Assembly (NCBI GenBank): GCA_005408345.1
Contig: SEMN01000589.1
Location: 130,001 to 194,000 of the forward strand
Direction of reading: 5' to 3'
Source: Macquaria australasica
Taxonomy: Eukaryota; Chordata; Actinopteri; Centrarchiformes; Percichthyidae
Length of the DNA: 64,000 nt
Under the pieces are notes generated by a model. The model was not told the origin of the DNA and searched no databases. It worked only from the letters and a program-made list of their open reading frames with translations. The first letter of the stretch is position 1. The number at the start of each line of letters is the position of its first letter. Below are positions 44,050 through 57,461 of this stretch, piece after piece. The translations under genes and the position numbers were made by a program.

Positions 44050-46690
44050 AAAAGGAAGAAAAAATACCACAACAGACTTATTTAAAAATCACAATAATTT
44101 CACAGTAATCATAAATCAGCCTTATAATTATACAAAATATCCTTTGCTGACCAGAATTTATCCAACCTATTTTTAAAAGTGTTAACTGAAGGAGCTTGCA
44201 CTGCACTGCATCCTCTGGAAGCTCGTTCCATGCTTTTACAGCACAAAGTGTGAAGAAGTTTTTTCTCTTTTCAGAGAAACACTTTAGTGGGAATAATTTT
44301 AAGGAGTTCCCTCTTAACTCATACCGATTATTCTTAAATTGGATGACAGGATCAGCTGTGAACCATTTTATAAACCTCAATCGTGTCTCCTTTATGTCTC
44401 CTGTATACTAGAGTTGGTAATTGTAATTTTCTCAACCTCTCTTCATATGACATCTCTTTCAGACCTGGAATTAGTTTAGTAGCTCTTCTCAATTATAAAT
44501 ATTAAATAATTAATATTTAAAATATATTTTAATTTATAAGGACACCAGATCAAACTTGTTAATTCAAGATGAGATCTCACCAATGATTTATATAATGGTA
44601 AAACTATTTCCTTGCATAAATTTTGAAAAGTTCTTTTAATTATCGCCAGCATAGAATTTGCCTTTTTAATTCTTTCTGAAATGTGCGTGTGGAATTCAAG
44701 TGAACTATTAACCACTACACCTAGATCCTTTTTCCTCTTCCACCTGTTGAACCACCAATTCTACAATTGTATAATTAACTATATTGTCATTCATTCTCCC
44801 CGTGTGTAGATGTTTACTTTTTTCTGGATTTAATTTCAGTAACCACCGATCACACCAATTACTCATGCTATGGAGATCTTCGTGAAGAAGGGCTTTGTCA
44901 GTGTCCTTAGTAATTATTCTAAATATTTTTGTGTTGTCCGCAAAACATGTGCATCAGATTGTACCACCCTTGGTAAATCATTTATATAGACAACAAAGAG
45001 TACTGGGCCCAGCACAGATCCCTGTGGAACTCCAGAGGTCACCAGTTTCCAATCTGAAGTGGCACCATTTACCACCATATGCTGTTTCCTGTTATGCAAA
45101 AAGTCCCGTATCCAGTCTGTAACTGTCATCTATGCAATAGGATTATAATTTTGACAGTAGTCTTTTGTGAGGAACTGTATCAAAAGCTTTTTGGAAGTCC
45201 ATATATATATATATATATACATACAATCAACTGACTGTCCTTTGTCCACAGCTGCTGACCACTTATCAAGAACTGTAAGAAGCTGAAGGGTAATCGATCT
45301 TCCAGATATAAATCCATACTGCTTATTGATAAACAGTCTGTTTGACTTCATATGGTCAACAATATATGTCCTGATTAGATTTTCCATTGTCTTACATACT
45401 ACAGATGTCAGACTAACTAGCCTGTAGTTTCCTGCTAGTGATTTGTTTCCTTTTTTGAAAATTGCACAAATTTGTGCCTCTTTCCATTCACAGGGTAGAA
45501 CTGATTCTTCTAACGATTGATTATATAATACTGTTAGAGGTTCGGCAATCACACAAGCCAGTTCCTTTAAAATCCTAGGATGTATTGCATCTGGCCCTGG
45601 TGATTTATAGATGTTAATATTCTGTAGTTTTGTATCCTCAGTAGTTATTATAAAACGTTCTATTTTCGGAACTTCCAAACTTGGCAATTCAGGTATATGC
45701 CCTTCAGGTTCGTTCACTGCTGTATTCTGACAATATTTCTGCTTTTTCAATATCTTTGTCTGTTGTTGGGGAGTTAGTATTTTGATTGGTATACAAGTCT
45801 CCTACTGTTGTTTTAATTTTCGTCATCTTATTTATATAATTCCAGATAACCTCTGGTTTCTGTTTAGATTGTCTTGCTCTGTCTTCTTTGTATATCTTTC
45901 TTAAATATCGTGTTCTCATTCTCACAAAGTCTCAAACTCTCCGATACTCCTGTTGTACCTCTAGGTTTTTACATCTTATTGCTGTTCTCGCAAGATTATT
46001 TTTTTCTTTAATTTTCCTTTTTGTAATACTATCCAAGGGGAAGATGATTGTTACAAACTTGTCCTCCATTTCGTTCAGCTTAACCTTAATCTCCATTTGT
46101 TGTCAACATCATAATTAGATAGGTATTGTATCCAGTCAAAAATGTTCACTTCCTTATGTGCTTCCTCAAAATTCACCTTGTTGTAGTTTTTTCTTATAAG
46201 TTCATTTCTCACCCTTTTTGTGTAGCAAATAACCTTAAACCTCAAGACACAATGATCACTTTTACCTAAAATGCTTAAATACTGAACGTCATCAATCATA
46301 TTTTCCTCATTTGTAATCACAAGATCCAACACGTGGTGTGTCACCACCTCTCCACCTTGTTGGTTCTTGTACATGTTCAAACAACAATGCATTCTGAATA
46401 CAGTCCATAAAACTATTATCTGATGATGTAAGATTGTTCCCCTTTGCATCTGTTAAATTCCAATCTATATTTGGCAAATTAAAATCACCCATAATTAATT
46501 TATATGAATACTTTCTAGTTGACACCTCCTCTATTAGAACCAAAGGATTACAGTACGTAACCAACGGTACATACGCTCGCCTGTTCATCTCTGTTGCTGC
46601 CGCAGTGTTTTGGTGTAAGAAATGTTCGGGCAGCGTGAGACTGAACGTGAAAGCGTGTGTCACATGCCAGGATTGTGAGAGTTGGCAACC
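44050..46690 (-). pseudogene. CR1-like LINE, degraded
   Basis: Minus-strand blocks in order. Endonuclease: YSYKLIMGDFNLPNIDW, NSFMDCIQNALLFEHVQEPT and SDHCVLRFKV (46663-46075). RT: YKSPGPDAIHPRILKELA, NYRLVSLTSVVCK, QYGFISGRSITLQLL (45750-45130), then GVPQGSVLGPVLFVVYINDL (45129-44914). C-terminal: YKSLVRSHLELTSLIW (44715-44476) and AVKAWNELPEDAVQC (44380-44078). Frames shift repeatedly. A (TA)n run at 45199-45220 interrupts the VYMDFQKAF region. It starts inside the endonuclease. Confidence 0.82.
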
Positions 46691-46739
46691 CTGCTTTAGT
46701 TCATATTAGTGATTTCTTTTGTTTTCAGGGATTGACGCT

Positions 46740-47124
46740 AATATTTTTAAACACTCACCCCATGGGCCACCAAGCCCCTAAATTTGGTGGCCCATGGGGT
46801 GAAAAAAGTAAAGTTATGTAAAAACAATTCAGAAAAGGCAATTTAACGCAACTTAACACAGCCTTCCTTAACTGTGACACTCCAATAAATGAAAAGACAT
46901 TAACAGAATGAGGGAAGCAAACACATGTATGGTGAAAAAAGAGACAGCTATCCGAAGTCGAAAAAAGAAAATTCAACTGTGTAATACCATATAACCACGT
47001 GACCAGGGCTTTCCACAAGGATATGGAGTAACCAGCTACTGGGGAAAAAGTAGTCAGCTAGGGGGTCCAGGGGCATGCCCCCCTGGGGCATTTTTGTCCG
47101 TAAGAGCCCAAATTTGGTGGCCTC
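46740..47124. repeat. Palindrome-rich repeat with 19-bp hairpin
   Basis: CACCCCATGGGCCACCAA at 46756-46773 is perfectly complementary to 46784-46801, extended by one T-A pair, with a 10-base loop. The second end near 47108-47125 repeats CCAAATTTGGTGGCC. Possibly a MITE whose ends carry AAATTTGGTGGCC. No coding content. Confidence 0.6.
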
Positions 47125-47637
47125 TGGCACATTCTAATGCCATTAGGTATTTCTGCCTCTGGAGCTGTTGAGTCTGGGTCTGTGGTTGCTGCCGCCTGCT
47201 GCCCCCGTGCTCCTGCTCTGCACCCGCTGCTGCTATTGCTGTTGTTGTTGTTGTTATTAGTATTGCTATTATAATGTTGCTCTTAGTGTTGTTTCCGTTG
47301 GTGTTAACATCAATGCCATTACCATATCTATACTGTATTGTGCTGCTGTATGTTCTCTTTCCTCCTGCTCTCTCTCTCCCACTCCCCCCTTCCCCCTTCA
47401 ACCCAACCGGTCGAGGCAGATGACCGCCCACCTTGAGCCTGGTTCTGCTCGAGGTTTCTACCTGTTAAAAGGGAGTTTTTCCTTGCCACTGTCGCATAGT
47501 GCTTGCTCATGGTGGGAACTGTTGGGTCTCTGTAAATATAAAGAGTCGGTCTAGACTTGCTCTATTCGAAAAAGTGCCCTGAGATAACTTTGTTATGATA
47601 TGGCGCTATATAAATAAAACTGAACTGAATTGAATTA
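47125..47637 (+). mobile_element. L2 3' UTR fragment
   Basis: The plus-strand copy matches the 3' UTR of the L2 at 19890-24870: the AACCCAACCGGTCGAGGCAG block, CTTGCCACTGTCGCATAGTG, CGAAAAAGTGCCCTGAGATA and the terminal AACTGAACTGAATTGAATTA. No ORF2 is left. Confidence 0.85.
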
Positions 47638-48370
47638 TTCCATCATATACACTGATACTTTATAATATATATTACTCAGTGCCGGCAGTGGGTCGCCCAC
47701 CCCCTCTTCTCGTCGTGTTCAGACACACACACAGCTCTGAAGCAGAGCTGTCCGCTGCGCAGACTGCTGCTAGCTGTACCTGCCGTTAGCTAGTTAGCTC
47801 AGTTAGCAGTGCAACTAGCGGTCATATTAACGCTAGCTGACTGCTTGGACTGGGAGCTTGGAGCACCGGGGGAGTGTTGGTTTTTACACCGCTAGCACAG
47901 GAGCTTTGGACCACCGGGAGGAGGAGATTTTTAATGAAGCTAATAAAGCTTTATTTAGCTCCACACCTAACTGAGCTAACTACCTAATGGCAGCTACAGT
48001 TAGCAGCAGTTAGTGGTTGATTAGCAACAACAAGTAAAGCTATATCCACCAGGAAACTCAGAAATCACAGAGTTGAGGCAGAGCAGCCAGACATCAGAGG
48101 GAAAATCAGAAAATATTTTCTCTGTAAATTATGACTCAGTTTCACCAAAATTAATACAGTTGTGTTTTTGTACAGTAATTGGTGAGGCCCGGCCTCCAGA
48201 AACACTCAGCTCCAGTGGCGTCTATCATTTTTCCAACCTAATTCTTGTCTCATTTGTGGTCTGTTAAACAGTAAATTCATCAAATTCAGGTTGAAAACAA
48301 CAACAGACTGAGGTGAATGATCTGTGTCTGCCAGACCCAGCAGCTACAGCCCTGAGTGGGCTGAGCGCTA
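47638..48370. other. GC-richer region, unassigned
   Basis: Repeated GTTAGC/GCTAGC motifs (47765-47830, 47995-48020) resemble the leader of some fish transposons. No domain or splice-supported exon is seen. Confidence 0.35.
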
Positions 48371-48374
48371 TCTT

Positions 48375-48450
48375 CCTAGCCGATGCTTTAGCTCAGGAGG
48401 TAGAGCATATGTCCACGGGCCGTTCGAAACCAATCTCCCAGGCATATCTA
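48375..48450 (+). mobile_element. tRNA-derived SINE head remnant
   Basis: TAGCTCAGGAGGTAGAGC (48389-48406) is a near-perfect Pol III A box of tRNA type. A weakened B box (CCGTTCGAAACC) follows about 20 bp later. There is no cloverleaf with paired acceptor stem, so it is a SINE head rather than a tRNA gene. Confidence 0.5.
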
Positions 48451-51119
48451 AACAAAATACATTTAAATCAAAGATAAACTGTTGGGATCAAACAGTAACA
48501 ACACTACACTAAAAGTAGTGTACCTAGTGTGACATTTGTTTATAACTTTTTCTTATACCTTTTGTATGTTTTAAGGTATAAACAAACGTCCCATTAGCAA
48601 CTGTACTGTCCCTCGATTTTAGAACCACTGCTTTATTGACTAATGTAGCTAAGCAAACCCTAACTACATATCTGTGATATCTGCTGCATTCTGACATTTT
48701 TGCTGGAGAACGTGGCTAAGCGAGAAGGTCAAAACACCTGATATTCCCTAAATGGTTGTACAAATAAGTGTTTCAATTCAGTCTACTCTCATTAGGCTGC
48801 TGGTTTAGTTTATTTGTACTACATAAAGTGCCAAGCATTACAGCAGTCAAATAAAAATGTAAAAACAATAAAAAAGTAAAGTAGCCATTTAACACTGGTG
48901 CCATAGGTTTGAGAATTCTCAGCTGCCCTGCAGATGTCCATTTTGTCCAGAGCAAATGTCTTAACATTACTATTAAAAATTCATTTTCAAATGAAATGTA
49001 ATGTTTGCAGTAGTCACACGATGCAGTAAAATTAAATTAAATTTAGGCAGTGTTCCCGTCAGAACAGCAGGGACCACCCCAAAAACATTTGGCGCGCACT
49101 TTGCACGCCCACACACCCTCACTTCACCTCCAGATGGTCTGGGCTTAGCCTTAGACCTTGTCAACTCCTTGAAGGATTTTTATTTATTTTAGGGTAAATC
49201 AAGCTGCCCTCCACTGACTCAAATCATAGTGTATAGCAGCAAATGCTGCTTCACTACCTCCCAATTTCCCTACTTCAATTGTTTCTTCATAAATTAGAAT
49301 AAATAAAATTATTACACCTTCAAATTAAACTACTTTATTAACCCCCATTGGGAAATTAATCTTCTGCATTTAACCCATCCAAACACCCCGTACACAAACA
49401 CACAGCCATAACCTGGAGAGGCCTGGGCGCACAATGGCAGGACTTAACTCTGACAACCTTCGGGCCCTTCTTCGGGCTAACCTCTGGGCTACCTACCACC
49501 CAAGTTGCCCACCTATTATTTCTACCAGCCCACCCTAATATAGCAGGCTAAAACCGGCCCTGCATTCAAAGAAAGAAATATACTGTATATGGGTGATGGA
49601 TCTGAATGTTAAGGTGGGAGTGATTTAAAGAACTGCTGTATAGCATTAACACTTCTGTCTGTCCAGTCATTTACAAAATCTTCCATTCAAATAGATTATC
49701 TTCAAGGCCATCATCTGTCATTTTAAAAGTGTGAACATTTCTGATGAAACTACAGCACAAAGAAGATGAATACAGATGCACGAACAGGAAATAATGCTAT
49801 ACGCTGCCACTCTGATACAATACATTCAGTCTGCTTACTGTCAGTGTGTTCTGTCCAGCATGAACGCTTCTTTTATTAGCCTTTAACTCACTATATGAAA
49901 TTGGTTTTAGTTCAAAGCCATAGAGAAATGTGAAGAAATGTGACTACAGTTGTGTAGATGTAGTTTTCCAAGCATGAAATTTATTCTTTGCTACATAAAT
50001 CCAAATTATAGTCAGACTGTGTTTTCCTATTGTGGGCCTAAATCATGACATAACAGCTTGAGGCTGGATATTGTTTTTTTTACTGTATTCATGACAATTT
50101 GCTGCTTACATTATCTATCCATTATTCATACTGTAGTGAATCTCTCAGCAGTGGTAGCCTGCGTCATGTTTACTACAGGACGTATACAGACCTGGCAATG
50201 CACCAGCTGTGATTGACAGCTCCACAGATGGAAGACAGACCAGACTGCTGATGAAAAGTGGAGAGATCTCGTTTATTACATTTATTCACAATTCATATTT
50301 ACCATGAGTTCTTTCTAATTCACTGTGGTATGCTTGTGTCCAGACCAGTCACTGTGAAAAATCCAACCAACTCTAATAATATTAGTAACTTAAAAACCAC
50401 AGTAAGACTAGACAAACTTTATTTAGCTCGACTGTGGATACATAAAACCCTGTGGAAGACAAAGGCCTAGTTCATTCATGCAAATATGTAGGTATAACCT
50501 ACTTAGATTATACAGTAACTACACCCCGAAATATTTTTTTGTTTTGGTTAGTAAACTTGCAGTACTCATCATAGGTAGGATACAACAATATTAGTCATTA
50601 TGTCACATAATGTACTGGTAGAATTTTTCACCTCAAAATCTTGCTCAGTGTGCCACGCACTAAATGAAAGGCGCAGGAGTTCCCTCTGAGATTCCTTTGT
50701 GCACAAGAGCAGCTGTACTGAGCTACACCATTAGGAAAAAAAGGGGGTTTCTGTCTTTTTATGTTCATCTTTAACAGCATAATTTTATCAATCCTAACAG
50801 CCAGTGAGAAAAGTGTTGTCTGGCAACATAACATTTCTAAATAGGGTTTGCAGATTTGCTTAAAGTAAAAATGCTGGCTGCGATCCTTCAAATTATCCCA
50901 CTGTTTAATCAGTGGTTCCTAATCTGGGGGTCAGGACCCCTACTAGGGATCAGCTGATAATTAACAACATAGGAAAGCAGAAAATAAATAATTCCTCAAG
51001 ACATATTTTGGTTTATTTGTTCTGACTTTTTTTTTCCATTTATCAGTTAATTCTACCTCTCTCAATACATCCATGGTCTGAGCTTACAAAGACAACATAA
51101 TCCAAATCCAATAAAACAT
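48451..51119. other. No gene seen
   Basis: Probably a med27 intron or intergenic. The part 49325-49560 (TTAACCCCCATTGGGAAATT, TTTAACCCATCCAAACACC) looks like an old dispersed repeat. The remainder is AT-rich without recognisable features. Confidence 0.4.
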
Positions 51120-51850
51120 AATCCTGTCAGGAACAGCTATCGAGGTAGCTCTGCCTCGATAAGCCATCTAGGCAGCAGGGGAAGGACCCAAATGCAGACA
51201 GATGCAGGCAGGTTCCAAGATTTATTAACTCAAAAATACACTCCCAAAAAAACCACAGGAACAGACAGAATCACTAGGAACCACAGACAGAATTGCTAGG
51301 ACCATGACATCAACAACATCAATGACGCGACAAGGAACAAAGGGAGAGGACCGGTATATGTAGAGGAAAGAGTAAACGAGGGAAACAGAAACAGGTGAGC
51401 ACAAGACACAGCTGACGTGCTCAGGTGAACGTATTGTCTCATTTCCGGTTGCCGGTGTTTCTGAGTTACTGATTGCAAATTTTGCTGCTCCAGCTAAACC
51501 CAGTTAATTTTGATATTTTCTTTACTATAGCGGTTAATTACCTGCTATACATTTAAGGATACACTAGCTCTGTTTAAGCTCTCATGGTGGGAACTGTTGG
51601 GTCTCTGTAAATATAAAGAGTCAGTCTAGACCTGCTCTATTCGAAAAAGTGCCCTGAGATAACTTTGTTATGATATGGCACTGTGTAAATAAAACTGAAA
51701 ACTGAAGGTGAACACAATCCAACTGGAGGGAAAGTAAATGACGGGAAGTAAATAAGACGCAAAGAAACACGAACAGGGATTTCCAAAATAAAACAGGAAA
51801 CAAGACAAAACACAAGAGTCCTTTGTGGACCATGACAAATCCATTGAAAA
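51120..51850 (-). repeat. LTR-like repeat, interrupted by mini-L2
   Basis: Same family as 30670-31112, read on the minus strand: GACCCAAATGCAGACAGATG near 51187, AACAAAGGGAGAGGACCGGT near 51335, AACAGGTGAGCACAAGACAC near 51390, then after an insertion GGTGAACACAATCC (51706) and AAAACAGGAAACAAGAC (51790). Confidence 0.6.
51418..51713 (+). mobile_element. Mini-L2: 5' UTR fused to 3' tail
   Basis: About 150 bp of L2 5' UTR (GTATTGTCTCATTTCCGG to CACTAGCTCTGTTTAAG) is joined directly to about 130 bp of L2 3' UTR (CATGGTGGGAACTGTTGG to AATAAAACTGAA). ORF1 and ORF2 are entirely absent. Both halves are closely similar to 24870-24690 (reverse) and 20010-19890 (reverse). It interrupts the LTR-like repeat. 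Confidence 0.85.
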
Positions 51851-53289
51851 CATGGAGGGTTCTTTTGCCTCAACAAGAATGTGTGTTGTATTTTCTAAAT
51901 TTTTCATGGCCCCTATGTGGCCCTACCGTTTATTTAGATATAGTGGTTCAGTTATGGATTTGTAAAACTGTACCTGTGCAGGACACCTGTAGCCTTACTG
52001 TGATTTGTACTGCAGATCAACTTAAGTTAGCACTTGGCAGACACAGCAGCAGCTTAATTTTGATAATTTTAAGCTTCATCATGTGGTGGAGGTGATGATC
52101 CATTTCAACATTTTCACCAATGAGACCTTTGCATTCCAGCTTCACCATGGGAGGTGATGGTGCATGTTAAGAAGAACAGATAAAAATCCAAAGTGCCAGT
52201 ACTGTACCGGTGAATACTGAACACTAAGCCTGACTCAATAAAGCAGCCTGACATCAGATCAGTACTGCTGGAGACATCAGGTGGACAGGAGGGATGTGGA
52301 ATTAGGATCGTGTAATACTTTAGGAAAATTCATGACGCTCTTCAGAGCAGCTACAGGTTCATTTCTTGTGTGTTGATGCTACCTGCCATTGCATCAATGA
52401 CATATAGTTTTATAGTTATATAGTTTTAATATATTTCATCATAAGTGGGGTCTTAATCTCCTGACTGCATGTTTCATCTACAGTATCATCTCTGGTGTCC
52501 TGACCGCTCCATTAACATTTTCACGTATGGTTTAGAGAAGAGACTGAATGGTACTGTATATACAGTCATAACTCATAATGAGACACGTTCATCAAACATG
52601 TGGTGACTCTTTGCTCTCATCTTTGGAGATCCATTCATCATTCCATATTCACCTGGGGAGGTAATGTCAGGAGGGCCCAATTGGGCTATTGATTTATGCA
52701 CTGCATGCTTAATGAATGATCTAACCTTGGCAACATATTGAAACAGGTTCAATCAGCTCCACGCGGCAGAGGGTGAATAATGCATTAACAGCTGATCAAA
52801 ACATGAATAAATTGCAGAGCCACAGTCTCAGAGCGGCCGGGATCTTTGTTTCATTAGTGCGTTCGCAGATAGCAACATTTGCCATGCATCTTACAGGACC
52901 AATGGGAGCTTCATATAGCACCGACAATATCCAGAACACACTCACTGTGGAGAATTTAGTTTAGATTGATGTTCACCTTTGTCTCGCTCAGAGAGTCAGA
53001 AAGGACTCATATCATGGCAGACCCTTACTATACATGTGAGGTCCAGTGGGGAACTATCAGGGACCTGTAGTCCTTCAGAGAGGGCCGAGGATAAATCTAA
53101 ATCAAATAGTATTATTTATGGTATTTAGTTTATCAAAAGAATTATTTCGTATTTTATATTTACTCATATTTTCAAAATAATTTACCAGGGAATCACTTAC
53201 CTTGGCTAGTTACTTTGGTAAAAACATGTCAGGCAGCCCTGTAATTTAGTAGATGGCCTTACTCATAAAACTAAACAAAGCTGCATTTT
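51851..53289. other. No gene seen
   Basis: Non-coding, without delimited repeats. Confidence 0.4.
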
Positions 53290-53980
53290 GAAGTGACATT
53301 AAAACTAAGATAAGATAAGAGATAAGATAAGATAAGCCTTTATTGTCCCACAGCGGGGACATTTTTAGCATTGCAGCAGCCAGCAAAAGTGTCATATATA
53401 GAAATACAATAAAAATAAATAGAAAAATAGTCCTATACACAGTATAGACAGAAATAAATAATAGAGTGACTGAGTGCAGTTGTAAGTATGAACAAATAGA
53501 TAAGATAAAAATATTGCACATATATAATATACATGTATATGAAAAATATTTCACAGCAACATATGAAGTAGATAACATCATGAATACAATATATGTATGA
53601 AGATAATGCACAGCAGTAGATGAAGTATAGTAGTGAACAGTCTGCACACTGACAGTCAAGTGTAGATTACCGGGAGTTGTACTGATTATAGAGTCTGACA
53701 GCAGCAGGCAGAAAGGACCTACGGTACCTCTCCTTCAGACACCGCGGGTGGAGCAGCCGGTCGCTGAAGGAGCTGCCCAGTGCTGAAAGAGTGACATGTA
53801 GGGGGTGGGAAGTGTTCTCCAGTAGTGATGATAGCTTGGCCACCATTCTCCTGCCTCCCACCACCTCCACTGGGTCCAGAGGGCATCCAAGGACAGAGCT
53901 GGCCTTCTTAATCAGTCTGTCCAGTCTCTTCCTATCCCTGGAAGAGATGCCACTGGCCCAACAGGTCACCCCATACAACT
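53290..53980 (-). pseudogene. LINE ORF2 C-terminal fragment with tail
   Basis: The minus-strand frame 53978-53667 reads CWASGISSRDRKRLDRLIKK, SSVLGCPLDPVE and RYRRSFLPAAVRLYN, the end of a LINE reverse-transcriptase protein. It is followed by a 3' UTR ending in AATAAAGGCTTATCTTATC (about 53340-53315), a GATAA-type tail. Clade not assigned; 5' truncated. Confidence 0.65.
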
Positions 53981-54884
53981 AACATACTAACCAATCGCAT
54001 TTAAACTCTGTGAGGGAGGGTTTTGTTATCGATAAAATTATTGATAAAATACTGACTAAAATAAATAACTTAAGCCAGCTAGAAGGCCTACCAAAGCTAA
54101 CGAGAACCGTGGCTGTTCCATAGAGGAAAGAGGGGATATTGTTGGTAGCTTGCTGTTGCTAGTTTTCACGACTGAGCTTCAAAGAAAACTTTGAACTGGT
54201 AAAAAATGGAAAATATTTGGCTGTCTGGTGAGGTTTTGGTCATTCTGTTGTAATTTTAAAATGCTTAAAAAGTAAAAACTATTTCATTCTCTCATATCAA
54301 ATATTTATTAATATTTATTAAGCTTGCTGACTCTGAATGAAGCTTTGTGGCTGGTGGGGTGCAGCACATGTGCCCTCTGTTGACCGGCTGCCACTGGTTC
54401 TATCAGTAGGCAGAGGTTTAAATATTTTGATCTGCCTGAATGTGACGTTGACTAACTGATGCATGGACAGCTGTTGTGTTGGCTGGATCATACCTGTTTA
54501 TCCAGATCTTAGCTGGCAGCCTGCTCCCGCTGCTTAAACCCACAGATTCACACTGAGGCTTCCGCAGCCTCCAGCTCAGTTACATTCCAGTTTACTCAAG
54601 CAGTGTGCATCCTGTTTGTGGGTTAGGGTGACCAAACATCCCAATTTGTGCAGGACAGTCCTGTATTTGAACTATTTGTCCCTCATTGTGCAAGCATGCT
54701 ATATAAATTATGTAGGGTATTTTTATGCTTGCACTTAACTCATACTGTGAAATGTTCTAATAGTGGCAGAGACCCAGGTCTTTATTTAAAACAGGCTTGT
54801 AATGTTAAACTTGCTCCACTTTAATTTTGGTGGTTTCATTGTGTACTCTTTGACATGCATACCATGTTGTACATACCTCTATAA
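53981..54884. other. No gene seen
   Basis: Non-coding; nothing recognised. Confidence 0.4.
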
Positions 54885-55175
54885 TCACTTAGTAATGTGT
54901 GGAATTGAGAAATGAAAGGCATTTGAGTTATAAGGAGAGGTCAAGCAGAAGCAGCATGTCCAGGTCCGAAATGTCAAAGGCCATATCCAGGTGTGTGTCA
55001 AGGGTCGAAACATCTTAACAAATTTCTTTTCAGAACCCCGCAGTGTATATCTGATTTTTTCAAGCTTCAGATTAGACAGCCCCTCCCTTATCCAGTGGGA
55101 GACTGAGGGCGGGGCAGCTTCCTTCCACCTCAAAAGTATCAGATGGGATGCCCGGAGGGTAGTAAAGGCTATTTG
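54885..55175 (-). pseudogene. L1-type LINE C-terminal fragment
   Basis: The minus-strand frame reads RWKEAAPPSVSHWIREGLSN and LEKIRYTLRGSEKKF, matching the last block of fish L1 ORF2 (W-K-x2-x-PP-S-x2-HW-I-x-E, LEKIR). Short and 5' truncated. Confidence 0.6.
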
Positions 55176-57461
55176 CAGTTAATGCAAACTCAACACTTCA
55201 TCAATACAACTGCAGAGTCATGTCATACTCCCCACTCTGTTGCTCTCAGATGATTTCCAGACACTTTTAGTTTGCCTTTTCAATCAGCGTTAAGCTACTG
55301 TTAATCAAACAGATGTTTCATGCTAAAAGCTCTGCAGCGACTCAAAGGGAATAATCCCAAACACCATAATCCATTTTACGATATTTGGACAACATAACAC
55401 TAGAACACTGAAGTTGTCCAGTGGTTAGAGAGGCACAAAAAGCACAGACAAGATAGCGAACTCCCAAGCTGAGAATCTCCAAGCTGAGATAGTGAGTCGT
55501 ATTCTCTTAGGAGGAAGTCGACTCTGGAGCAGTTAGGTCAAAATGCTATAGTGGTGTAGGGCTACTATGACAGTGATGTGCATACAACTAATGCACATGT
55601 TATTTAATTACTGTTTGGTGAATAGCATAAGTTTCATTACAATTGTTTTTTTTTTATTACATTATTATCATTTGTTATTTGATATTATTTATTATTCAAA
55701 TTTCAATAGAGGTGCAATGCATGCTTTTGTACCCTGGTAGAACCAGGCCTGCGTTCCAAAGTCTTCTTACCAGAAATAGTGTCATTCACCTCTTCAGGTA
55801 GTAGCATCCCTAAACCGTCATAGATACCTCTCTCCTATCGTTAAGCTTGGAGTTACTGTGTATTTTCCTTCATTTAATCCATTTCCTACTCACCTTCTAA
55901 GTAGGTTCAGTTATTGCTCACGCTGTTGCTCTCCCACCTTTGATTATTAATAATCAATCTTAGAGTGTCTTGCCTAATCAAGCCTACATATTATGCTAAT
56001 GCATAATGTCATGCAATGCATTATTCTAACCAATATCATCATTTATTATTAGACATGGTAATCCATGTCAATTTCCTATATTCGAAGATGCATCACATTT
56101 TATATTCTCTGTGTGTTCATTATATGTGTAAATTATATCTGAGAGGGGTTTCCAAGATCTAGAAGAGGGACATAGTGTCTCATATATTTTTAACCCATGT
56201 TCAACCCACTGTGAGGATTCTGTTCACTCAGAGCTCAACACACAGTCACTGTAGTTACATGCTTAAAATGGAAAAGACGGACTTGAAACATAAAAATAAG
56301 CTGCGGGTCGGGAAATGCCTGCTGTGTAGACAAGCCCAAGTCCATTATTCAATGTCCTTTTAACTGTCCTTTTTGCTGTTTGATGCTGGGCAGGCAGTGC
56401 ACAGTGGTTTTATCAGAGCTTGAACCAAAACAGTAAATGTTCCATAAAACCAAAACAATGAGCAAACACAGGCTAAAAAGCTCAGTAGAGCTGCAGAGGT
56501 AGGTGATCATTCACTCACTTTTTCTCTACAAGTGACTGTTTTCACAATACATTTTATTAATGTAATTAATTGTTAACATGAAACACATTTATTAGGTTGT
56601 AGTTTTTTTGTATTAAGTATTATTAAATATATAATTTTATAGTCCAGCTATGTCCCACAAAAATCCATGTGATTTGTTACTCTGTGTGAGTATGTGAGAT
56701 GAGGTGTGTGTAGAGAGGTAAAGATAGAGATACGGAGATGATGTGGTGATTTTTAAGGATGCGCAGGACAGACATGTTAGCAGATCCTCAATGAACATTA
56801 TTCAGTCCCATTTTCCCTCTGGGGGATCAATACAGGATTATCTTATTTTATCATATTCCTTGCAAGCTCTCAGCATAATGTTCCATCTTGAAGAATCAAG
56901 CTTGAAATAAGTGCAATCGCAGCACTGGTAAACCCCAGTGAAATCTAAACTGCTTTGTTGTGTTAGCAAATCCTTGCTGAAGTGGGGCCATGTATTTCGA
57001 AGGTAAGTAATCAAAATGAACATTAGCATCACCCTCTTCCCATTTCTTCCCCAGAATTATCAATGAATTATTTATCAGGGGAAAACAGCTGCTGACTCCA
57101 AAACTTCAAAGACTATTTTTATTTTTTGGAAGCGGCAGCAGTCGAGGCTCACTAATTAATCAGCCATGTCTAGATTCATCGTCAGTGGCATGAAGAGCGC
57201 TTAGAACACACCTCTTCTACCAGTCACCTTAATCAATGGAGCCTGACTTTTCGACTACGAGGTTTTCAAACAGAGACACAGAAACTGTATGGGGCACCTG
57301 AGGCTTACACACATCCATACATATTTTGATGTATTTATTTATTTATTTGAACTTTCTAAACACTCAGAACCAAGTGCAAAAATATGTAGAAACACTTTGA
57401 GGTATGTTCTGTTCACACCACCAGCAATGGAATGCCGAAGTGATGGAAGCAATACTTTAAA
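55176..57461. other. No gene seen
   Basis: AT-rich, low-complexity in parts (55640-55710, 56560-56640). No domain-bearing frame. The frame at 57032-56838 is Cys-containing but unsupported. Confidence 0.4.

Noticed and set aside
48375..48450. A functional tRNA gene
   Set aside because: Only the A box is good. The B box is altered and no acceptor stem pairs, so a SINE head is more likely.
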